Shown here: positions 8,962-19,449 of the stretch, in pieces | Position numbering within the stretch: position 1 is the first letter of the stretch | How the letters are laid out: every line of letters begins with the position of its first letter | DNA from: Mycobacteroides salmoniphilum | GTDB taxonomy: Bacteria > Actinomycetota > Actinomycetes > Mycobacteriales > Mycobacteriaceae | NCBI RefSeq assembly: GCF_004924335.1 | Contig: NZ_CP024633.1 | Coordinates: 2,852,001 to 2,916,000 of the forward strand | Reading direction: 5' to 3' | DNA: 64,000 nucleotides | Notes under the pieces: generated by a model | What the model saw: the letters and a program-made list of their open reading frames with translations, nothing else | What the model was told of the DNA's origin: nothing | Database searches by the model: none | Position numbers and translations under genes: made by a program

Positions 8962-9632
8962 CACGACACCTGCCAGGTGCCCGCGAAGTACCCAACCCCG
9001 TACGGAGATCCTTGGTAAAGGCACCGAGCCTGGACGGCGTCCGAACCCACCAATCCGGCAAGTGCCCGGTAGACGGCACCCCCGGTGATGACGTCGGACA
9101 GGCCGCGCAGTGACGCCACATCTCCCCGCGCGAGCGCGTCGACAAGTCTCTGCTGTGCGGCCGCGGCCTCGGGCCGATAACCCCCGGGCGCCTTGTCGGT
9201 GAGGGTGTTGGCACCGTCGGCGATGACGAGTACACCCGGGGGCATCGGCAACGCCTCGATCTCCTCACGCAATGCCCGCCCACAGGCGGCACCGTCTGCG
9301 CCGGAGACACCGACAAGTCGCACCTGTACCTCCGCGGCCGCCACACGTGCGCGTAACCAGCCGGCGATGAGCGCCGGCAGCGGCAGTTCGACGGCGCCGG
9401 CGGGCATCGGCGAGAGCGAAACACGCACGTCAACCCCGTACCCGGCGAATGTGCCCGACGCGTCGCTGCCATACCGGCCATCCCCCGCTCCGATCGCGAT
9501 CCATCGGGTGGGCAGGCTTCGCACCGCCGTGATCGCGGCCTCACGCAGGTCAGCGGTTTCGTAGGCAACCTCACCGCCCAGCTCGGGCACCAGCAGCGGG
9601 GTCGACGGGCAGATCGCTATCGAAAGATCCAC
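8961..9632 (-). CDS. Conserved hypothetical protein, Rv2728c-like
   Basis: A 223-residue protein beginning [18 protein letters not shown], the opening of the actinobacterial family next to miaA. The fold resembles the class III extradiol dioxygenase (LigB-like) superfamily, but I see no convincing set of metal ligands, so enzymatic function is open. Conserved-looking segments are I-G-A-G-D-G-R-Y and [17 protein letters not shown]. The GTG start at 9632 is four bases after the stop of a 44-codon ORF and the gene overlaps miaA by one base, so it belongs to that operon. Confidence 0.8.
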   Translation of the reverse strand: MDLSIAICPSTPLLVPELGGEVAYETADLREAAITAVRSLPTRWIAIGAGDGRYGSDASGTFAGYGVDVRVSLSPMPAGAVELPLPALIAGWLRARVAAAEVQVRLVGVSGADGAACGRALREEIEALPMPPGVLVIADGANTLTDKAPGGYRPEAAAAQQRLVDALARGDVASLRGLSDVITGGAVYRALAGLVGSDAVQARCLYQGSPYGVGYFAGTWQVS

Positions 9633-9636
9633 GACG

Positions 9637-9771
9637 CTAGGTCACCTTTGGGCTGGAGGGCGCAGTGTCCAGCGAGCCCAGCCCCAGCGCAGCGGCCTGG
9701 ATGACGTCGCCAGATGCGACGCACCCGGCAGCTCCGACGGCGAGGGCCGACGCGATATCCGCCTTGGACAT
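9637..9771 (-). CDS. Small hypothetical protein, 44 residues
   Basis: An ORF of 44 codons that begins M-S-K-A-D-I-A-S-A-L-A and is rich in Ala and Gly, with one cysteine at residue 17. Support comes from context: a strong GAGGAGG ribosome site five bases before the ATG, and a TAG only four bases before the GTG of the Rv2728c-like gene. It is therefore the first gene of the operon leading to miaA, dapF and hflX. There is no signal peptide or clear transmembrane helix. It could be a true small protein or a leader peptide coupling translation of the next gene. I recognise no family. Confidence 0.6.
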   Translation of the reverse strand: MSKADIASALAVGAAGCVASGDVIQAAALGLGSLDTAPSSPKVT

Positions 9772-9896
9772 CGCGGCCTCCTCGCGGAATCATCTGGCAT
9801 ATGTTCGCCCGTGCGGCGATGACACCTGTTTGAATGAACGGTGTAGTGAGCTTAGGGCGCCGTGTTGCGCGGCAACAATTGTAGGAAGAGGTTTCG

Positions 9897-11252
9897 ATGC
9901 CGGATCAGTCATCACAGCAAGAGAACGTTGCTCCCGCCCACCAGTCCGGAGCTGCCCCCGTCCCCCGGCCGGGGCCGAAACCTCATCCGATGCCGCGGCG
10001 TCCCGCGGCATCGGCGCCCGCTCCTGCGGCCCATCATGTTGATCCGCACAAGTTCGGCCGCGTGGATGACGACGGCAGCGTCTGGCTGATCACGTCCGCC
10101 GGTGAGCGTCAGATCGGGTCGTGGCAGGCCGGAGATGCCGACGCGGCGTACACGCATTTCGGCCGCCGATTCGAAGACCTCGAGACGGAGATCCAGCTGC
10201 TGGAATTGCGGCTCGGCTCTGGTTCCGGCGACGCGCGCAAGATCAAGACCGCCGCGGAGCATCTCGCGGAGACGCTGCCCACCGCGTCCGTCCTCGGCGA
10301 TGTGGACTCGCTCTCGGCGCGGCTGACGGCACTCCTGGAGTCCGCGGACGCCCAGGCCGCCGCCGCGCGCGTACAGCGCGATGAGGCCCGTTCAGCGAGT
10401 ATCTCCCGCAAGGAAGAACTCGCCGCCGAGGCCGAGGAGATCGCGAACAATTCCACACAGTGGAAAGCTGCCGGTGATCGGATCCGGGTCATTCTGGACG
10501 AGTGGAAATCCATCCATGGCGTCGACCGCAAGACCGACGATGCCCTGTGGAAGCGGTATTCGGCGGCGCGCGAGACGTTCAATCGCAGGCGCGGCGCGCA
10601 TTTCGCCGAACTGGATCGCGAACGCGCCGGGGCACGGGAGAAGAAGGAAGACCTGTGCAAGCAGGCCGAGGCACTCTCCGATTCCACCGACTGGGGTGCA
10701 ACCGCAGGGGCATTCCGGAATCTGCTGAACGACTGGAAGGCCGCCGGTCGGGCTCCCCGGGAGACCGACGACAATCTGTGGCACCGCTTCAAGGCCGCTC
10801 AGGACAAGTTCTTCGCGGCCCGCAACGCCGAATCCGCCTCCCGCGATGCCGAATTCGTGGCCAACGCGGACGCCAAGCGTGCATTGCTGGTCGAGGCCGA
10901 GAAGATCGATCCGGAGACCGATGTGGATGGCGCCCGGGCTGCGCTGCGGGCCATCGGCGACAAGTGGGATGCCATCGGGAAGGTGCCGCGTGAACAGCAG
11001 CCCGATCTGGAACGGCGACTGCGCGCGATAGAGAAGAAGGTGCGCGACGCCGGCGAATCCGGCTGGGGCGACCCCGAGGCGGAGGCACGCGCCGAGCAGT
11101 TCCGCGTCCGCGCACGCCAGTTCGAAGAGCAGGCCGCCAAGGCAGAGGCCGCGGGCAAGACCAAGGATGCCGAAAAAGCTCGTGCCAGCGCCAAGCAGTG
11201 GCAGGAATGGGCCGATGCCGCGGTGGCCGCGGTCAAGAGCCGATCGCGCTAG
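9897..11252 (+). CDS. DUF349-domain coiled-coil protein, Rv2731-like
   Basis: A 451-residue protein. After a proline-rich N-terminal 45 residues come repeated helical units with the DUF349 pattern: [16 protein letters not shown] near residue 190, then [20 protein letters not shown] near 275, then [10 protein letters not shown] near 355. The C-terminus is a charged Ala/Lys/Glu coiled coil. DUF349 proteins lack a settled biochemical role. The start is ATG 9897 with a GGAAGAGG site. Its stop abuts the stop of the converging membrane gene with no spacing. Confidence 0.88.
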   Translation: MPDQSSQQENVAPAHQSGAAPVPRPGPKPHPMPRRPAASAPAPAAHHVDPHKFGRVDDDGSVWLITSAGERQIGSWQAGDADAAYTHFGRRFEDLETEIQLLELRLGSGSGDARKIKTAAEHLAETLPTASVLGDVDSLSARLTALLESADAQAAAARVQRDEARSASISRKEELAAEAEEIANNSTQWKAAGDRIRVILDEWKSIHGVDRKTDDALWKRYSAARETFNRRRGAHFAELDRERAGAREKKEDLCKQAEALSDSTDWGATAGAFRNLLNDWKAAGRAPRETDDNLWHRFKAAQDKFFAARNAESASRDAEFVANADAKRALLVEAEKIDPETDVDGARAALRAIGDKWDAIGKVPREQQPDLERRLRAIEKKVRDAGESGWGDPEAEARAEQFRVRARQFEEQAAKAEAAGKTKDAEKARASAKQWQEWADAAVAAVKSRSR

Positions 11253-11867
11253 TTACTGCGCGTCCCCGTCTTCCTCGAAGGCGTCGTCGAGGAAGGTGCG
11301 CTGATCGCGCTTGGCGGCCTCACGCCGCTCCTGTTCGGCCGCCAGCTGCACCGAGGTACGTGACCACACGACACGTGCCCAGTGAAAGGTCAACAGAATG
11401 ACGGCGATCCAGGCGACCACCAAACCGATCCCCGGTCCGGGATGTCCGGCTCCGGCGGTCTGACGGGTCCAAATCGCGAGCATGCCAATCACACTGGCGA
11501 CGAACGAACCCGCCAGCGCGATCCAGGACAGCACCCATCGGCGAGTCAGTAACGCCAGCATGGAAAACCCGACACCGAAGACCATCGCGAGCCATACGAA
11601 GATCCGGGACGGCACCCGCACCGATTCCTGGTCCGCTATCGCTCCGTTGAGCAGAACATCGAATCCCCGGGCATGTCCGGTGTGCGGCAGTACGAATGTG
11701 AGAAGCAGCGCGAAGACAAGGACGGCCACCACGAGGGCGCGGGCACCCGGATCGATCTCTCCGGCGACCTTCTTCTCGGCCGCGTCGATATCCCTGCGGA
11801 ACTCCTCGAAATCCCTGCGGAACTCCTCGAACTCGGCGTCTTCTTTTCCGGATTCCGCGTCACTCAT
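11253..11867 (-). CDS. Conserved membrane protein, Rv2732c-like
   Basis: A 204-residue protein with an acidic helical N-terminus (about 40 residues, with a repeated E-E-F-R-R-D motif) and four predicted membrane segments: [13 protein letters not shown], then [13 protein letters not shown], then [14 protein letters not shown], then [13 protein letters not shown]. The tail is charged. ATG 11867 overlaps the miaB stop as ATGA, so it is translationally coupled to miaB. That linkage is kept in M. tuberculosis. Function is unknown. Confidence 0.82.
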   Translation of the reverse strand: MSDAESGKEDAEFEEFRRDFEEFRRDIDAAEKKVAGEIDPGARALVVAVLVFALLLTFVLPHTGHARGFDVLLNGAIADQESVRVPSRIFVWLAMVFGVGFSMLALLTRRWVLSWIALAGSFVASVIGMLAIWTRQTAGAGHPGPGIGLVVAWIAVILLTFHWARVVWSRTSVQLAAEQERREAAKRDQRTFLDDAFEEDGDAQ

Positions 11868-13390
11868 AGCCCGCACCCTGCAACCTCAATCTGCTCTGCC
11901 GCCTTCGGGACTCCAATGGCCGGCATACCCAGGCCGATTCCCGATGTAGACGGCTTCTTGCCGGTTTCGTGTGCATCACCGGCCCGGGTGCGCCGATGGC
12001 TGAGCACTCCCCCGTCGGCGATCAGGTGATGCGGCGCCGCGCCGGTGACGTCGACGGTGATGACATCGCCGGGACGCAACTCGCCGTCCAGCTGTCCTTG
12101 CGGCCGGAAGTGCACCAACCGGCCGTCACGGGCACGTCCGCTCATGCGCGCGGTCTCGCCGTCTTTACGGCCTTCGCCGGTGGCGATCAGCACCTCGATC
12201 TGTCGACCGATCTGCTTCTGATTCTCTTCCAGCGTGATGGATTCCTGCAGCACGATGAGCCGGTCATAGCGTTCCTGCACAACGGCTTTCGGCAGCTGAT
12301 CAGGAAGCTCGGCCGCCGGTGTCCCCGGCCGGATCGAGTACTGGAAGGTGAACGCGCTGCAGAAGCGTGCGCGACGCACAACCTCAAGTGTCTGCTCGAA
12401 GTCCTCTTCGGTCTCGCCGGGGAATCCGACAATGATGTCGGTGGTGATGGCGGCGTCCGGCATGACCGCACGTACCTTGTCGATGATCGATAGGAAGCGC
12501 TCGGACCGGTATGACCGGCGCATCGCCTTGAGGACGCGATCAGAACCGGATTGCAGCGGCATATGCAGCTGGGGGCACACGTTCGGGGTCTGTGCCATGG
12601 CCTCGATGACGTCATCGGTGAATTCAGCGGGATGTGGAGAGGTGAATCGCACCCGCTCCAGCCCCTCGATGCGGCCGCAGGCGCGCAGCAGATCGGCGAA
12701 AGCGCCGCGATCGCGGGCAATGTCAGGATCGGCGAAGTTGATGCCGTAGGCGTTGACGTTCTGACCGAGCAGCGTCACCTCCAGCACACCCTGCTCCACC
12801 AGCGCCTGCACCTCGGCGAGGATGTCGCCGGGACGCCGATCGATCTCTTTGCCCCGCAAAGAGGGAACGATACAAAAGGTGCAGGTGTTGTTGCAGCCCA
12901 CCGAAATCGACACCCAGGCCGCGTAGGCCGATTCGCGAGTCGCGGGCAGTGCCGACGGAAAGTGTTCGAGGGCCTCGACGATCTCGACCTGGGCCTCGTT
13001 GTTGTGACGCGCACGTTCCAGCAGCGTGGGCAGCGATCCGATGTTGTGAGTGCCGAAGACGACGTCGACCCACGGCGCCTTCTTGAGCATGCCCTCGCGG
13101 TCCTTCTGAGCGAGACAGCCGCCGACGGCGATCTGCATGTTCGGGTTGGCGGCCTTGCGCGGCGCGAGGTGGCTGATATTTCCGTACAGCTTGTTATCGG
13201 CGTTCTCACGCACCGCGCAGGTATTGAAGATGACGATGTCGGCGTCGGTGCCGTCGGGGGCCTTGACATATCCGGCCGCATCCAGGAGGCCCGACACCCG
13301 CTCGGAGTCGTGCACATTCATCTGGCAGCCGTAGGTGCGGACCTGGTACGTCCGGACCGCCGATGCATCGGAAGTCACGGTACTGGTCAC
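11864..13390 (-). CDS. miaB: tRNA-2-methylthio-N6-dimethylallyladenosine synthase
   Basis: A radical-SAM methylthiotransferase of about 508 residues. The N-terminal UPF0004 domain starts T-Y-G-C-Q-M-N and supplies three cysteines (also N-T-C-A-V-R-E and G-G-C-L-A-Q). The radical-SAM triad is [13 protein letters not shown] domain ends the protein. It methylthiolates i6A37 of tRNA, acting after MiaA. I chose the GTG at 13390; a GTG at 13378 or a longer start at 13495, which would overlap the upstream gene, cannot be excluded. Confidence 0.93.
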   Translation of the reverse strand: MTSTVTSDASAVRTYQVRTYGCQMNVHDSERVSGLLDAAGYVKAPDGTDADIVIFNTCAVRENADNKLYGNISHLAPRKAANPNMQIAVGGCLAQKDREGMLKKAPWVDVVFGTHNIGSLPTLLERARHNNEAQVEIVEALEHFPSALPATRESAYAAWVSISVGCNNTCTFCIVPSLRGKEIDRRPGDILAEVQALVEQGVLEVTLLGQNVNAYGINFADPDIARDRGAFADLLRACGRIEGLERVRFTSPHPAEFTDDVIEAMAQTPNVCPQLHMPLQSGSDRVLKAMRRSYRSERFLSIIDKVRAVMPDAAITTDIIVGFPGETEEDFEQTLEVVRRARFCSAFTFQYSIRPGTPAAELPDQLPKAVVQERYDRLIVLQESITLEENQKQIGRQIEVLIATGEGRKDGETARMSGRARDGRLVHFRPQGQLDGELRPGDVITVDVTGAAPHHLIADGGVLSHRRTRAGDAHETGKKPSTSGIGLGMPAIGVPKAAEQIEVAGCGL

Positions 13391-13469
13391 CGGCTTATGG
13401 TACGTGCCCCCGCTCAGGTGGTTTCCGTCGCCGATGGGCGAGGTTTCCACCACCGTTCTTTCATCTCTT

Positions 13470-13940
13470 TCATCGCGCCTCGCGCTCCGGCACATGCCAG
13501 CCCCGCCACCAGTCGTCGATGCTGCAGACGGCGTTCACGCCTATCCAGATCCACCAGCCGGCCCACAACCACGATTCGGGGAGTCCAGGCTCGGCCAATG
13601 CTTCGAGAACACAGAGCACCACGACACTCGCGATGAGCACGTTGACGACCGCGAACGAGGTATCTCGCCTGGGCCGGGGCCGCTCGAGAATCTCGTTGTC
13701 GCGTAGATGCCGCCCTGCATCGACCGTCACCTGCCTCGATGGGGTGACTAAACGCATTAGCGAGCTGGGCAGAATAAACAACCCGCAAACCAGCCCAAAA
13801 CTTGCCATAACCCAGACACCTGTAGTTGCCCCGTTGATCACCGCAGCCACGAAAGATGCGATGAACAGAACAGATGTGAGGACTCTTGCAAACGCCTTGA
13901 TTCGCGGGCCTTCAACGGAAGGCCGCCGTCGCGTCCGCAT
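13470..13940 (-). CDS. Conserved membrane protein
   Basis: A 156-residue protein with a basic start (M-R-T-R-R-R-P) and four hydrophobic stretches: [15 protein letters not shown], then [16 protein letters not shown], then [13 protein letters not shown], then [13 protein letters not shown] charged loop lies between the second and third. I recognise no family. ATG 13940 is preferred because the upstream 58 codons overlap the promoter area of gluA and are unlike protein. It lies upstream of miaB on the same strand. Confidence 0.65.
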   Translation of the reverse strand: MRTRRRPSVEGPRIKAFARVLTSVLFIASFVAAVINGATTGVWVMASFGLVCGLFILPSSLMRLVTPSRQVTVDAGRHLRDNEILERPRPRRDTSFAVVNVLIASVVVLCVLEALAEPGLPESWLWAGWWIWIGVNAVCSIDDWWRGWHVPEREAR

Positions 13941-14062
13941 GACCCCAGTATTACAGGTGTTTGCTGCGCCATGCCATCCGGTCCACCGGATCACATGCCG
14001 TCGAATGAGCGGACCCATGCGTTCCACGCTGCGAAAGTGTGGGGAACCCGTATTGTCTGACC

Positions 14063-14851
14063 ATGCCGGTGAGCACCGACACTTCAACGAGCGGGGAAAA
14101 CGCCCCCGCAACAAGCATCCCGATGATCTCCCTTGAGCATGTCGATAAGCATTTCGGCGACCTGCACGTTCTCAGGGACATCACCCTCGAAATCCCCCGC
14201 GGCCAGGTTGTCGTCATCCTCGGCCCCTCGGGCTCGGGCAAGTCGACACTGTGTCGCACCATCAACCGTCTGGAACCCATCGACACCGGCACCATCCGGA
14301 TCGACGGCAAGGCACTCCCCGAAGAGGGGCGCGCGCTGGCCAACCTGCGCGCGGAGGTGGGGATGGTTTTTCAGTCCTTCAACCTCTTCTCACACAAGAC
14401 AATTCTCGACAATGTGACGCTCGCACCGATGAAGGTGCGCAAGAAAGACAAGGAGTCCGCGCGCAAGCATGCGATCGAACTGCTTGAGCGCGTCGGAATC
14501 GCCAGTCAGAAGGACAAATACCCGGCGCAACTATCCGGCGGGCAGCAACAGCGCGTCGCGATCGCGCGATCCTTGGCCATGGGCCCGAAGGTCATGCTCT
14601 TCGACGAACCCACCTCCGCGCTGGACCCCGAAATGGTCAATGAGGTTCTCGACGTCATGGTGTCGCTGGCCAAAGAGGGCATGACCATGCTGGTGGTCAC
14701 TCATGAGATGGGGTTCGCCCGTAAGGCCGCCGACCGGATCATCTTCATGGCCGACGGTGCCATCATCGAGGACACGGACCCGGAGAGCTTCTTCACCAAC
14801 CCGAAGTCCGAACGCGCCAAGGACTTCCTCGGCAAGATCCTCGGGCATTGA
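14063..14851 (+). CDS. gluA: Amino-acid ABC transporter, ATP-binding protein
   Basis: A 262-residue ABC ATPase of the polar amino acid class. Walker [11 protein letters not shown]-loop V-F-Q-S-F-N-L-F, signature L-S-G-G-Q-Q-Q-R, Walker B V-M-L-F-D-E-P-T and the switch histidine in V-V-T-H-E-M-G-F are all intact. It is the first gene of a four-gene unit with the gluABCD order known from corynebacteria: ATPase, binding protein, two permeases. Glutamate is therefore the likely substrate, though glutamine or aspartate are possible. An internal ATG at 14129 would remove about 20 poorly conserved residues. Its stop overlaps gluB by one base. Confidence 0.9.
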   Translation: MPVSTDTSTSGENAPATSIPMISLEHVDKHFGDLHVLRDITLEIPRGQVVVILGPSGSGKSTLCRTINRLEPIDTGTIRIDGKALPEEGRALANLRAEVGMVFQSFNLFSHKTILDNVTLAPMKVRKKDKESARKHAIELLERVGIASQKDKYPAQLSGGQQQRVAIARSLAMGPKVMLFDEPTSALDPEMVNEVLDVMVSLAKEGMTMLVVTHEMGFARKAADRIIFMADGAIIEDTDPESFFTNPKSERAKDFLGKILGH

Positions 14852-15870
14852 TGAGTCGCTTGCGCGAAGAAGCTCAAGCACCGATGCGACGACGCACCGC
14901 ACTGATGGCGGCTGTGGCCTTGGTTGCGACTCTGATCAGTTCCTGCGGCAGTACCGAACCCCGTCAACTACTCGGATCGATCCGCAGCGGCACCGTCATC
15001 CTCGGCACCAAATTCGATCAGCCCGGGGTGGGCCTGCAGCACCCCGACAAGAAGATGAGTGGATTCGACGTCAAGATCTCGGAGTACGTCGTCAATGCCA
15101 TCGCCGACGAACTTGGTGTCGCACACCCGGCCATTCGTTGGTACGAGACGCCGTCGGCGCAGCGCGAACAACTCATCGACAACGGCACCGTGGACATGAT
15201 CGCCGGGAGCTACTCGGTCAACTACAGCCGCGCCCAGAAGGTGTCCTTCGCCGGCCCGTACCTCATTACCTACCAAGGGCTTCTGGTGCGCAAGGCGGAT
15301 AACTCACTGACCACGCTGGATGACCTGAACCGGGGCAAGAAGCTGTGTTCGGTATCCGGCTCGACGCCCGCGCAGAACGTGAAGAACCTGCTGGCCGGCA
15401 CCCAGTTGCAGGAGTTCGACTCCTATTCTTCCTGCGTGGAGGCGCTGCGGCGGGGCAAGGTCGACGCCCTCACCACCGACGAGACGATCCTGGCGGGATA
15501 CGCCAAGCGTTACGAGGGCGAGTTCAAGCTGATTCAGATGAACTACGAGCTGAGCAAGCCGTTGTGCATCGGAAAACCCAAGAAGCAGAAGAAGAACGGC
15601 GACCCGTTCTCCCGGGAGGTTTACGGGATCGGCCTCGCGAAGGGTGATACCGCCGCCATCGAGGCCATCGACCGCGCCCTCGACAAGATGATCGCCAGCG
15701 GAACCTGGGATGCCGATCTGCGGGACGCACTCGGTAACAGCACGATCGATGATTGGGAGAAGCGCGCCACGAGCGGCACCTACGGCCTGCTGCCCGACCC
15801 GTCACCCGCCGCGATCGAGAAGATCACCGGCATCAAGCCCGTCGCCGACAAGGCCTGTGAGGCCGCATGA
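14851..15870 (+). CDS. gluB: Glutamate-type solute-binding lipoprotein
   Basis: A 339-residue periplasmic binding protein anchored as a lipoprotein: basic residues R-R-R at 13-15, a hydrophobic stretch, then the lipobox L-I-S-S-C with the lipidated Cys32. The SBP family 3 core follows, with [16 protein letters not shown] and [11 protein letters not shown] lysine-rich insertion (K-P-K-K-Q-K-K-N) is noticeable in the C-terminal lobe. It delivers amino acid to the GluC/GluD permeases. The ATG overlaps the gluA stop (TGATG). A start at Met12 would also give a normal lipoprotein signal. Confidence 0.9.
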   Translation: MSRLREEAQAPMRRRTALMAAVALVATLISSCGSTEPRQLLGSIRSGTVILGTKFDQPGVGLQHPDKKMSGFDVKISEYVVNAIADELGVAHPAIRWYETPSAQREQLIDNGTVDMIAGSYSVNYSRAQKVSFAGPYLITYQGLLVRKADNSLTTLDDLNRGKKLCSVSGSTPAQNVKNLLAGTQLQEFDSYSSCVEALRRGKVDALTTDETILAGYAKRYEGEFKLIQMNYELSKPLCIGKPKKQKKNGDPFSREVYGIGLAKGDTAAIEAIDRALDKMIASGTWDADLRDALGNSTIDDWEKRATSGTYGLLPDPSPAAIEKITGIKPVADKACEAA

Positions 15871-16550
15871 ACGCGCTATGGGCGAACATGGGGCCGCAGC
15901 TGTGGCCGGCGTTCTGGACCACCCTCAAGCTGACATTCTTCTCTGCCGTGGGCGCACTGGTGTGGGGCACGCTCCTGGCGGAATGCCGGGTCTCGCCAGT
16001 GCCGATCATGCGGATCTTCGGCACCTGGTACGTCAACCTGATCCGGAACACCCCACTGACCCTGATCATTCTGTTCTGTTCGGTGGGGCTCTACCAGAAT
16101 CTCGGTATCGCACTGGCGCCCGAGAACTCAAACTTCATCAGAAACAACAACTTCTGGTTATCGGTTCTCGGGTTCTCTTTGTATACAGCGACTTTCGTGT
16201 GCGAGACATTGCGCTCCGGGTTCAACACCGTCCCGCTAGGCCAGGCCGAGGCAGCCCGGTCCCTCGGAATGCCGTTCTGGAGGGTCCTGACGCTCATCGT
16301 GTTACCGCAGGCCATGCGTGCGGTGCTGGCCCCCATGGGCAGCGTGCTGATCGCGCTGGTGAAGAACACCTCGATCGCCTCGGCGATCGGCGTGGCCGAG
16401 GCCGCCCTGCTGATGCGATCGGAGATCGAGCTGTTCGCCGACCAGATTGTCTGGATCTTTCTCATCATTGCGGCGGGCTACATGGTGATCACGCTGACGA
16501 TCGGGTTGACCTTCGGATACTTCGCGAAGCGGTTGGCGGTGAAGCGATGA
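15867..16550 (+). CDS. gluC: Amino-acid ABC transporter permease
   Basis: A 227-residue integral membrane protein with five or six hydrophobic segments and the HisMQ-type permease pattern: [10 protein letters not shown] near residue 52, and the EAA-loop stretch [11 protein letters not shown] near residue 125, which docks on the ATPase. It starts with an ATGA overlap on gluB and ends with an ATGA overlap on gluD. Together with GluD it forms the heterodimeric channel. Confidence 0.9.
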   Translation: MNALWANMGPQLWPAFWTTLKLTFFSAVGALVWGTLLAECRVSPVPIMRIFGTWYVNLIRNTPLTLIILFCSVGLYQNLGIALAPENSNFIRNNNFWLSVLGFSLYTATFVCETLRSGFNTVPLGQAEAARSLGMPFWRVLTLIVLPQAMRAVLAPMGSVLIALVKNTSIASAIGVAEAALLMRSEIELFADQIVWIFLIIAAGYMVITLTIGLTFGYFAKRLAVKR

Positions 16551-17488
16551 CCGGCAGTGCCACCGTCATGTACGACGCGCCCGGTCCAAAGGCCCGCGCG
16601 GTCAATCGGATCATCGCCGTCGCGTTCATGGCCCTCGTGGGCGCGGCCGCGGCCTGGGTGATCTGGACTCTCGTCGCCAATGAACAGCTCACCGCCGAAA
16701 AATGGTCACCCTTCCTGCGCCTGGACACGTGGACGACGTACATCCTGCCGGGGCTGTTGGGAACCATCACCGCGGCGGCGTTGTCGATCGTCTTCGCGCT
16801 GATTCTCGGTGCGGTGCTCGGCATCGGCCGGCTCTCCGAACACCGCGCGGTGCGCTGGATTTCGAGTGCCCTCGTCGAATTCTTCCGCGCGATCCCCGTA
16901 CTGATCTTGATGGTGTTCTCGTACTACCTGTACGGGCAACAGGCCATTTTCCCGTCCGAGTATCTGGCATTCGCCGCCGTGGTGACGGGACTGTCGCTGT
17001 ACAACGGTTCAGTCATCGCCGAGATCCTGCGTTCGGGCATCCAGTCGCTACCCTCGGGACAGTCCGAGGCCGCCGTGGCGCTGGGCATGCGCAAGTCACA
17101 GATGATGCGGCTGATCCTGCTCCCCCAATCGATTGCGGCGATGCTGCCCGCTCTCATCTCTCAGATGGTCATCGCACTGAAGGACTCTGCGCTGGGCTAC
17201 GCATTCGGCTACATCGAGGTGGTGCGTTCGGGCATCCGCTCGGCGTCGTACTACGGAAACTATCTGCCCGCGCTCGTCGTGGTCGCAGTCATCATGATCC
17301 TCATCAACTTCGCCCTGTCGTCGCTGGCCACCAACATCGAGCGTCAGCTGCGGGAAGGTCGCAAGAAGAAGAGCCTCTTGGAGGTTCCGCACGCACAGCC
17401 CGAACCGGGGTTGGTCACCAAAGATCTCCTCGAGACACGTGGCGTGGATCCCGCGCACAAGGACTTACGCCGGGACTACGGCGAGTAG
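16547..17488 (+). CDS. gluD: Amino-acid ABC transporter permease
   Basis: A 313-residue permease, partner of GluC. After an N-terminal membrane segment ([11 protein letters not shown]) and an external loop come the HisMQ core with [10 protein letters not shown] near residue 111 and the EAA loop [12 protein letters not shown] near residue 178. The last 50 residues are a hydrophilic, charged cytoplasmic tail typical of actinobacterial GluD. ATG 16547 overlaps the gluC stop. Its TAG is directly followed by the converging stop of the next gene. Confidence 0.9.
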   Translation: MTGSATVMYDAPGPKARAVNRIIAVAFMALVGAAAAWVIWTLVANEQLTAEKWSPFLRLDTWTTYILPGLLGTITAAALSIVFALILGAVLGIGRLSEHRAVRWISSALVEFFRAIPVLILMVFSYYLYGQQAIFPSEYLAFAAVVTGLSLYNGSVIAEILRSGIQSLPSGQSEAAVALGMRKSQMMRLILLPQSIAAMLPALISQMVIALKDSALGYAFGYIEVVRSGIRSASYYGNYLPALVVVAVIMILINFALSSLATNIERQLREGRKKKSLLEVPHAQPEPGLVTKDLLETRGVDPAHKDLRRDYGE

Positions 17489-17938
17489 TCACCGGATGGC
17501 CAGTGGCGACTCGTCACCGGCCGGGCGGGGACCGAAGATGCTGCGTTCTTCTTCGGCGATCTGCGTGTCATTGATGCTGGCTTCGCGCCGCGACATCAGC
17601 CCTTCCGCGGTGAACTCCCACAATTCGTTGCCGTAGCTGCGCCACCACTGGCCGGCCTCGTCATGCCATTCGTATTGAAAGCGCACCGCCATCCGGTTTT
17701 CCCGGAACCCCCACAGCTCCTTGCGCAGCGCGTACCCGTTCTCCTTGGCCCACTTACGGGTCAAGAAGTCAACGATTTCGGCGCGTCCGGTAATGAACTC
17801 GTCGCGATTTCGCCACACCGAATCTTCGGTATAGGCAGCGGCGACGCGCTCGGGATCGCGCGTGTTCCAGGCATTCTCGGCGGCCCTGACCTTCTCGCGG
17901 GCGGAATCGATGTCGAACGGTGGCAGCGGTGGGCGCAT
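17489..17938 (-). CDS. NTF2-like protein of the DUF1348 family
   Basis: A 149-residue single-domain protein of the SnoaL/NTF2-like fold. The pattern [26 protein letters not shown] and F-Q-Y-E-W-H-D identifies DUF1348. No function is established for this family; the cone-shaped pocket suggests small-molecule binding or hydrolysis. ATG 17938 is the internal start that begins family-like sequence. It is the last gene of a three-gene operon with a flavin-oxidoreductase-like protein and a VOC protein. Confidence 0.82.
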   Translation of the reverse strand: MRPPLPPFDIDSAREKVRAAENAWNTRDPERVAAAYTEDSVWRNRDEFITGRAEIVDFLTRKWAKENGYALRKELWGFRENRMAVRFQYEWHDEAGQWWRSYGNELWEFTAEGLMSRREASINDTQIAEEERSIFGPRPAGDESPLAIR

Positions 17939-17954
17939 GATGTGTCTTTTCTTG

Positions 17955-18842
17955 TCAGAGAGGCGGATTGGCGGGCGAAGGTTCAGCTTCACCCCACCGT
18001 AGGCGGCTGGCATTCACGATCTCGACGACCTCGTCGATGGTGAAGTCGACGGAACACTGCGCACCCGGGGCGAAAGTACCCTCGTCCCAATTGAGGCGCG
18101 CGATGCCCGAGAGCTGCAGAGTCGATCCGGTATGCCAATTCGGGATCAGCAGACCACACCGGGGATCGACATGCAGATTCCCCAGTGTCATGAACATCGA
18201 GTTGCCCAGGTAGTCGGGCCACCGTAGTTCGTTCGGTGAGAGCACCCGCAGGAAACCGGAACTGCCGCCGCGATGCGATGCGTCGGCGTTGCCTTCGCTG
18301 TCGGCGGTACCGATGATGAAGGTGTCCGTTGCCGCGACCGTCCGCTGCTGCTCCTCGTTCAGGGCGGTCGCGCGGCGCGGTGTCCCGGGCAGTCCGGGCC
18401 CGATCCCGGAGACGTCGCGCCGCGCAATGTACTTGGGGCAGTTGGAATACACCTGATCGGTGGTGAGAATCAGGCCCTGCCCCGACGGCACCGCGGTGCC
18501 ATTGACGCGCATCCGGCGCCGTCGTTGCGGCTGCAACGCGATCATGCCGATCTTGCGCTCCGATTGCAGTGGCTCCGCCAGTGGGTCGCCCGGAACCGGC
18601 ACACCGTCAATCGCGATAGTTCGGGCGTCAGTGGCATGCGCGAACCCCGGCGGACCGACGATCTGGCTCGCCCACATCCGGCCATCGTCATCCCGGGCCG
18701 ATACGAACACCAGCGGTTGGGCGGCAAGAAAGGCGGCCGCAACCTCAGGTATCTGTGCCGAGATGATCCGCCCGACACGAATGGCACTGTCGGACTGTCC
18801 CATTCGATGCTGAACGGCGAGCTCGCCGGGGTGGTAAGTCAT
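17955..18842 (-). CDS. Pyridoxamine 5'-phosphate oxidase-like flavoprotein
   Basis: A 295-residue protein with a split-barrel FMN-binding fold: [14 protein letters not shown] near residue 51 and a second unit with [21 protein letters not shown] near 194. The C-terminal half is the recognisable PNPOx domain. Members reduce or oxidise small molecules with FMN or F420; the substrate here is unknown. ATG 18842 lies one base after the TGA of the VOC gene, so the pair is coupled. Confidence 0.8.
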   Translation of the reverse strand: MTYHPGELAVQHRMGQSDSAIRVGRIISAQIPEVAAAFLAAQPLVFVSARDDDGRMWASQIVGPPGFAHATDARTIAIDGVPVPGDPLAEPLQSERKIGMIALQPQRRRRMRVNGTAVPSGQGLILTTDQVYSNCPKYIARRDVSGIGPGLPGTPRRATALNEEQQRTVAATDTFIIGTADSEGNADASHRGGSSGFLRVLSPNELRWPDYLGNSMFMTLGNLHVDPRCGLLIPNWHTGSTLQLSGIARLNWDEGTFAPGAQCSVDFTIDEVVEIVNASRLRWGEAEPSPANPPL

Positions 18843-18843
18843 C

Positions 18844-19305
18844 TCAGAAGAATCCGCATGTCGGCGCGTCGCCCGCCGGCGCCTCGTGCTGCTCGACGCC
18901 CGTTCCCGCGAACACCTCGAGACGGATCCCGTCGGGATCGGTGAAGAAGATCCCGCCCGAGGACGCCCCTTCCCGGTGCGCGACCACTCCGTCGTACGCG
19001 AACACGGTCGATAGTTCCTTGAGGACTGCCTCCACTTCCTGCACCTCCTGCACGGAATCCACCTGGAAGGACAAATGGTGCAAGCCTGGTGTGGCCGCCG
19101 AGAATTCCCCACGACTCTGCTCCCAGAGGGTGAGCACGGGAACGCCGTCGAATCCGAGGAACGCGAAGCGCTGTGCGCCGTCGGCGCTCACCACGAGCTG
19201 GTCGAATGCGAACGCTCGCTGGTAAAACGCCACCGATCGCTCCAGATCGCTGACATTGAGTCCGACATGACCGGTGATGACGCGGGGGGTGATGGCAGTG
19301 CCCAT
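18844..19305 (-). CDS. VOC-family (glyoxalase/dioxygenase fold) protein
   Basis: A 153-residue protein with two beta-alpha-beta-beta-beta halves. Likely metal ligands are His13 (I-T-G-H-V-G-L-N-V), a second His in G-L-H-H-L-S-F and the C-terminal Glu in D-P-D-G-I-R-L-E-V-F. This fits metal-dependent lyases, dioxygenases or fosfomycin-type resistance proteins; sequence alone does not choose. It is first in the operon with the flavoprotein and DUF1348 genes and divergent from a CGNR regulator, suggesting a small detoxification or catabolic unit. Confidence 0.82.
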   Translation of the reverse strand: MGTAITPRVITGHVGLNVSDLERSVAFYQRAFAFDQLVVSADGAQRFAFLGFDGVPVLTLWEQSRGEFSAATPGLHHLSFQVDSVQEVQEVEAVLKELSTVFAYDGVVAHREGASSGGIFFTDPDGIRLEVFAGTGVEQHEAPAGDAPTCGFF

Positions 19306-19317
19306 GAATAATCCTTC

Positions 19318-19401
19318 CTAACCTGTAAATCCTTCTTGATGGTTAGACGGTAATCAGGGCGGGGCCCACTGTCAACCGTCTATTTTACTTTTATCGGTTA
19401 G
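19318..19401. promoter_or_regulatory. Repeated GGTTAG operator-like motifs in the divergent region
   Basis: GGTTAG occurs at 19341-19346 and 19396-19401 on the plus strand and as CTAACC at 19318-19323. TAGACGGT (19344-19351) and ACCGTCTA (19375-19382) form a perfect 8-base inverted repeat in between. The region is AT-richer than its surroundings and separates the VOC operon from the CGNR gene. It is a plausible binding region for that regulator. Confidence 0.45.
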
Positions 19402-19449
19402 GATTCATGTGACACGCTCCCCCGGAAAGGAGGCGGCTAACCTCAGGCC

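Noticed and set aside
13359-13370. Palindrome CCGATGCATCGG near the miaB start
   Set aside because: It lies within the miaB coding sequence on every plausible start, and 12-base palindromes of this composition are expected by chance in GC-rich DNA.
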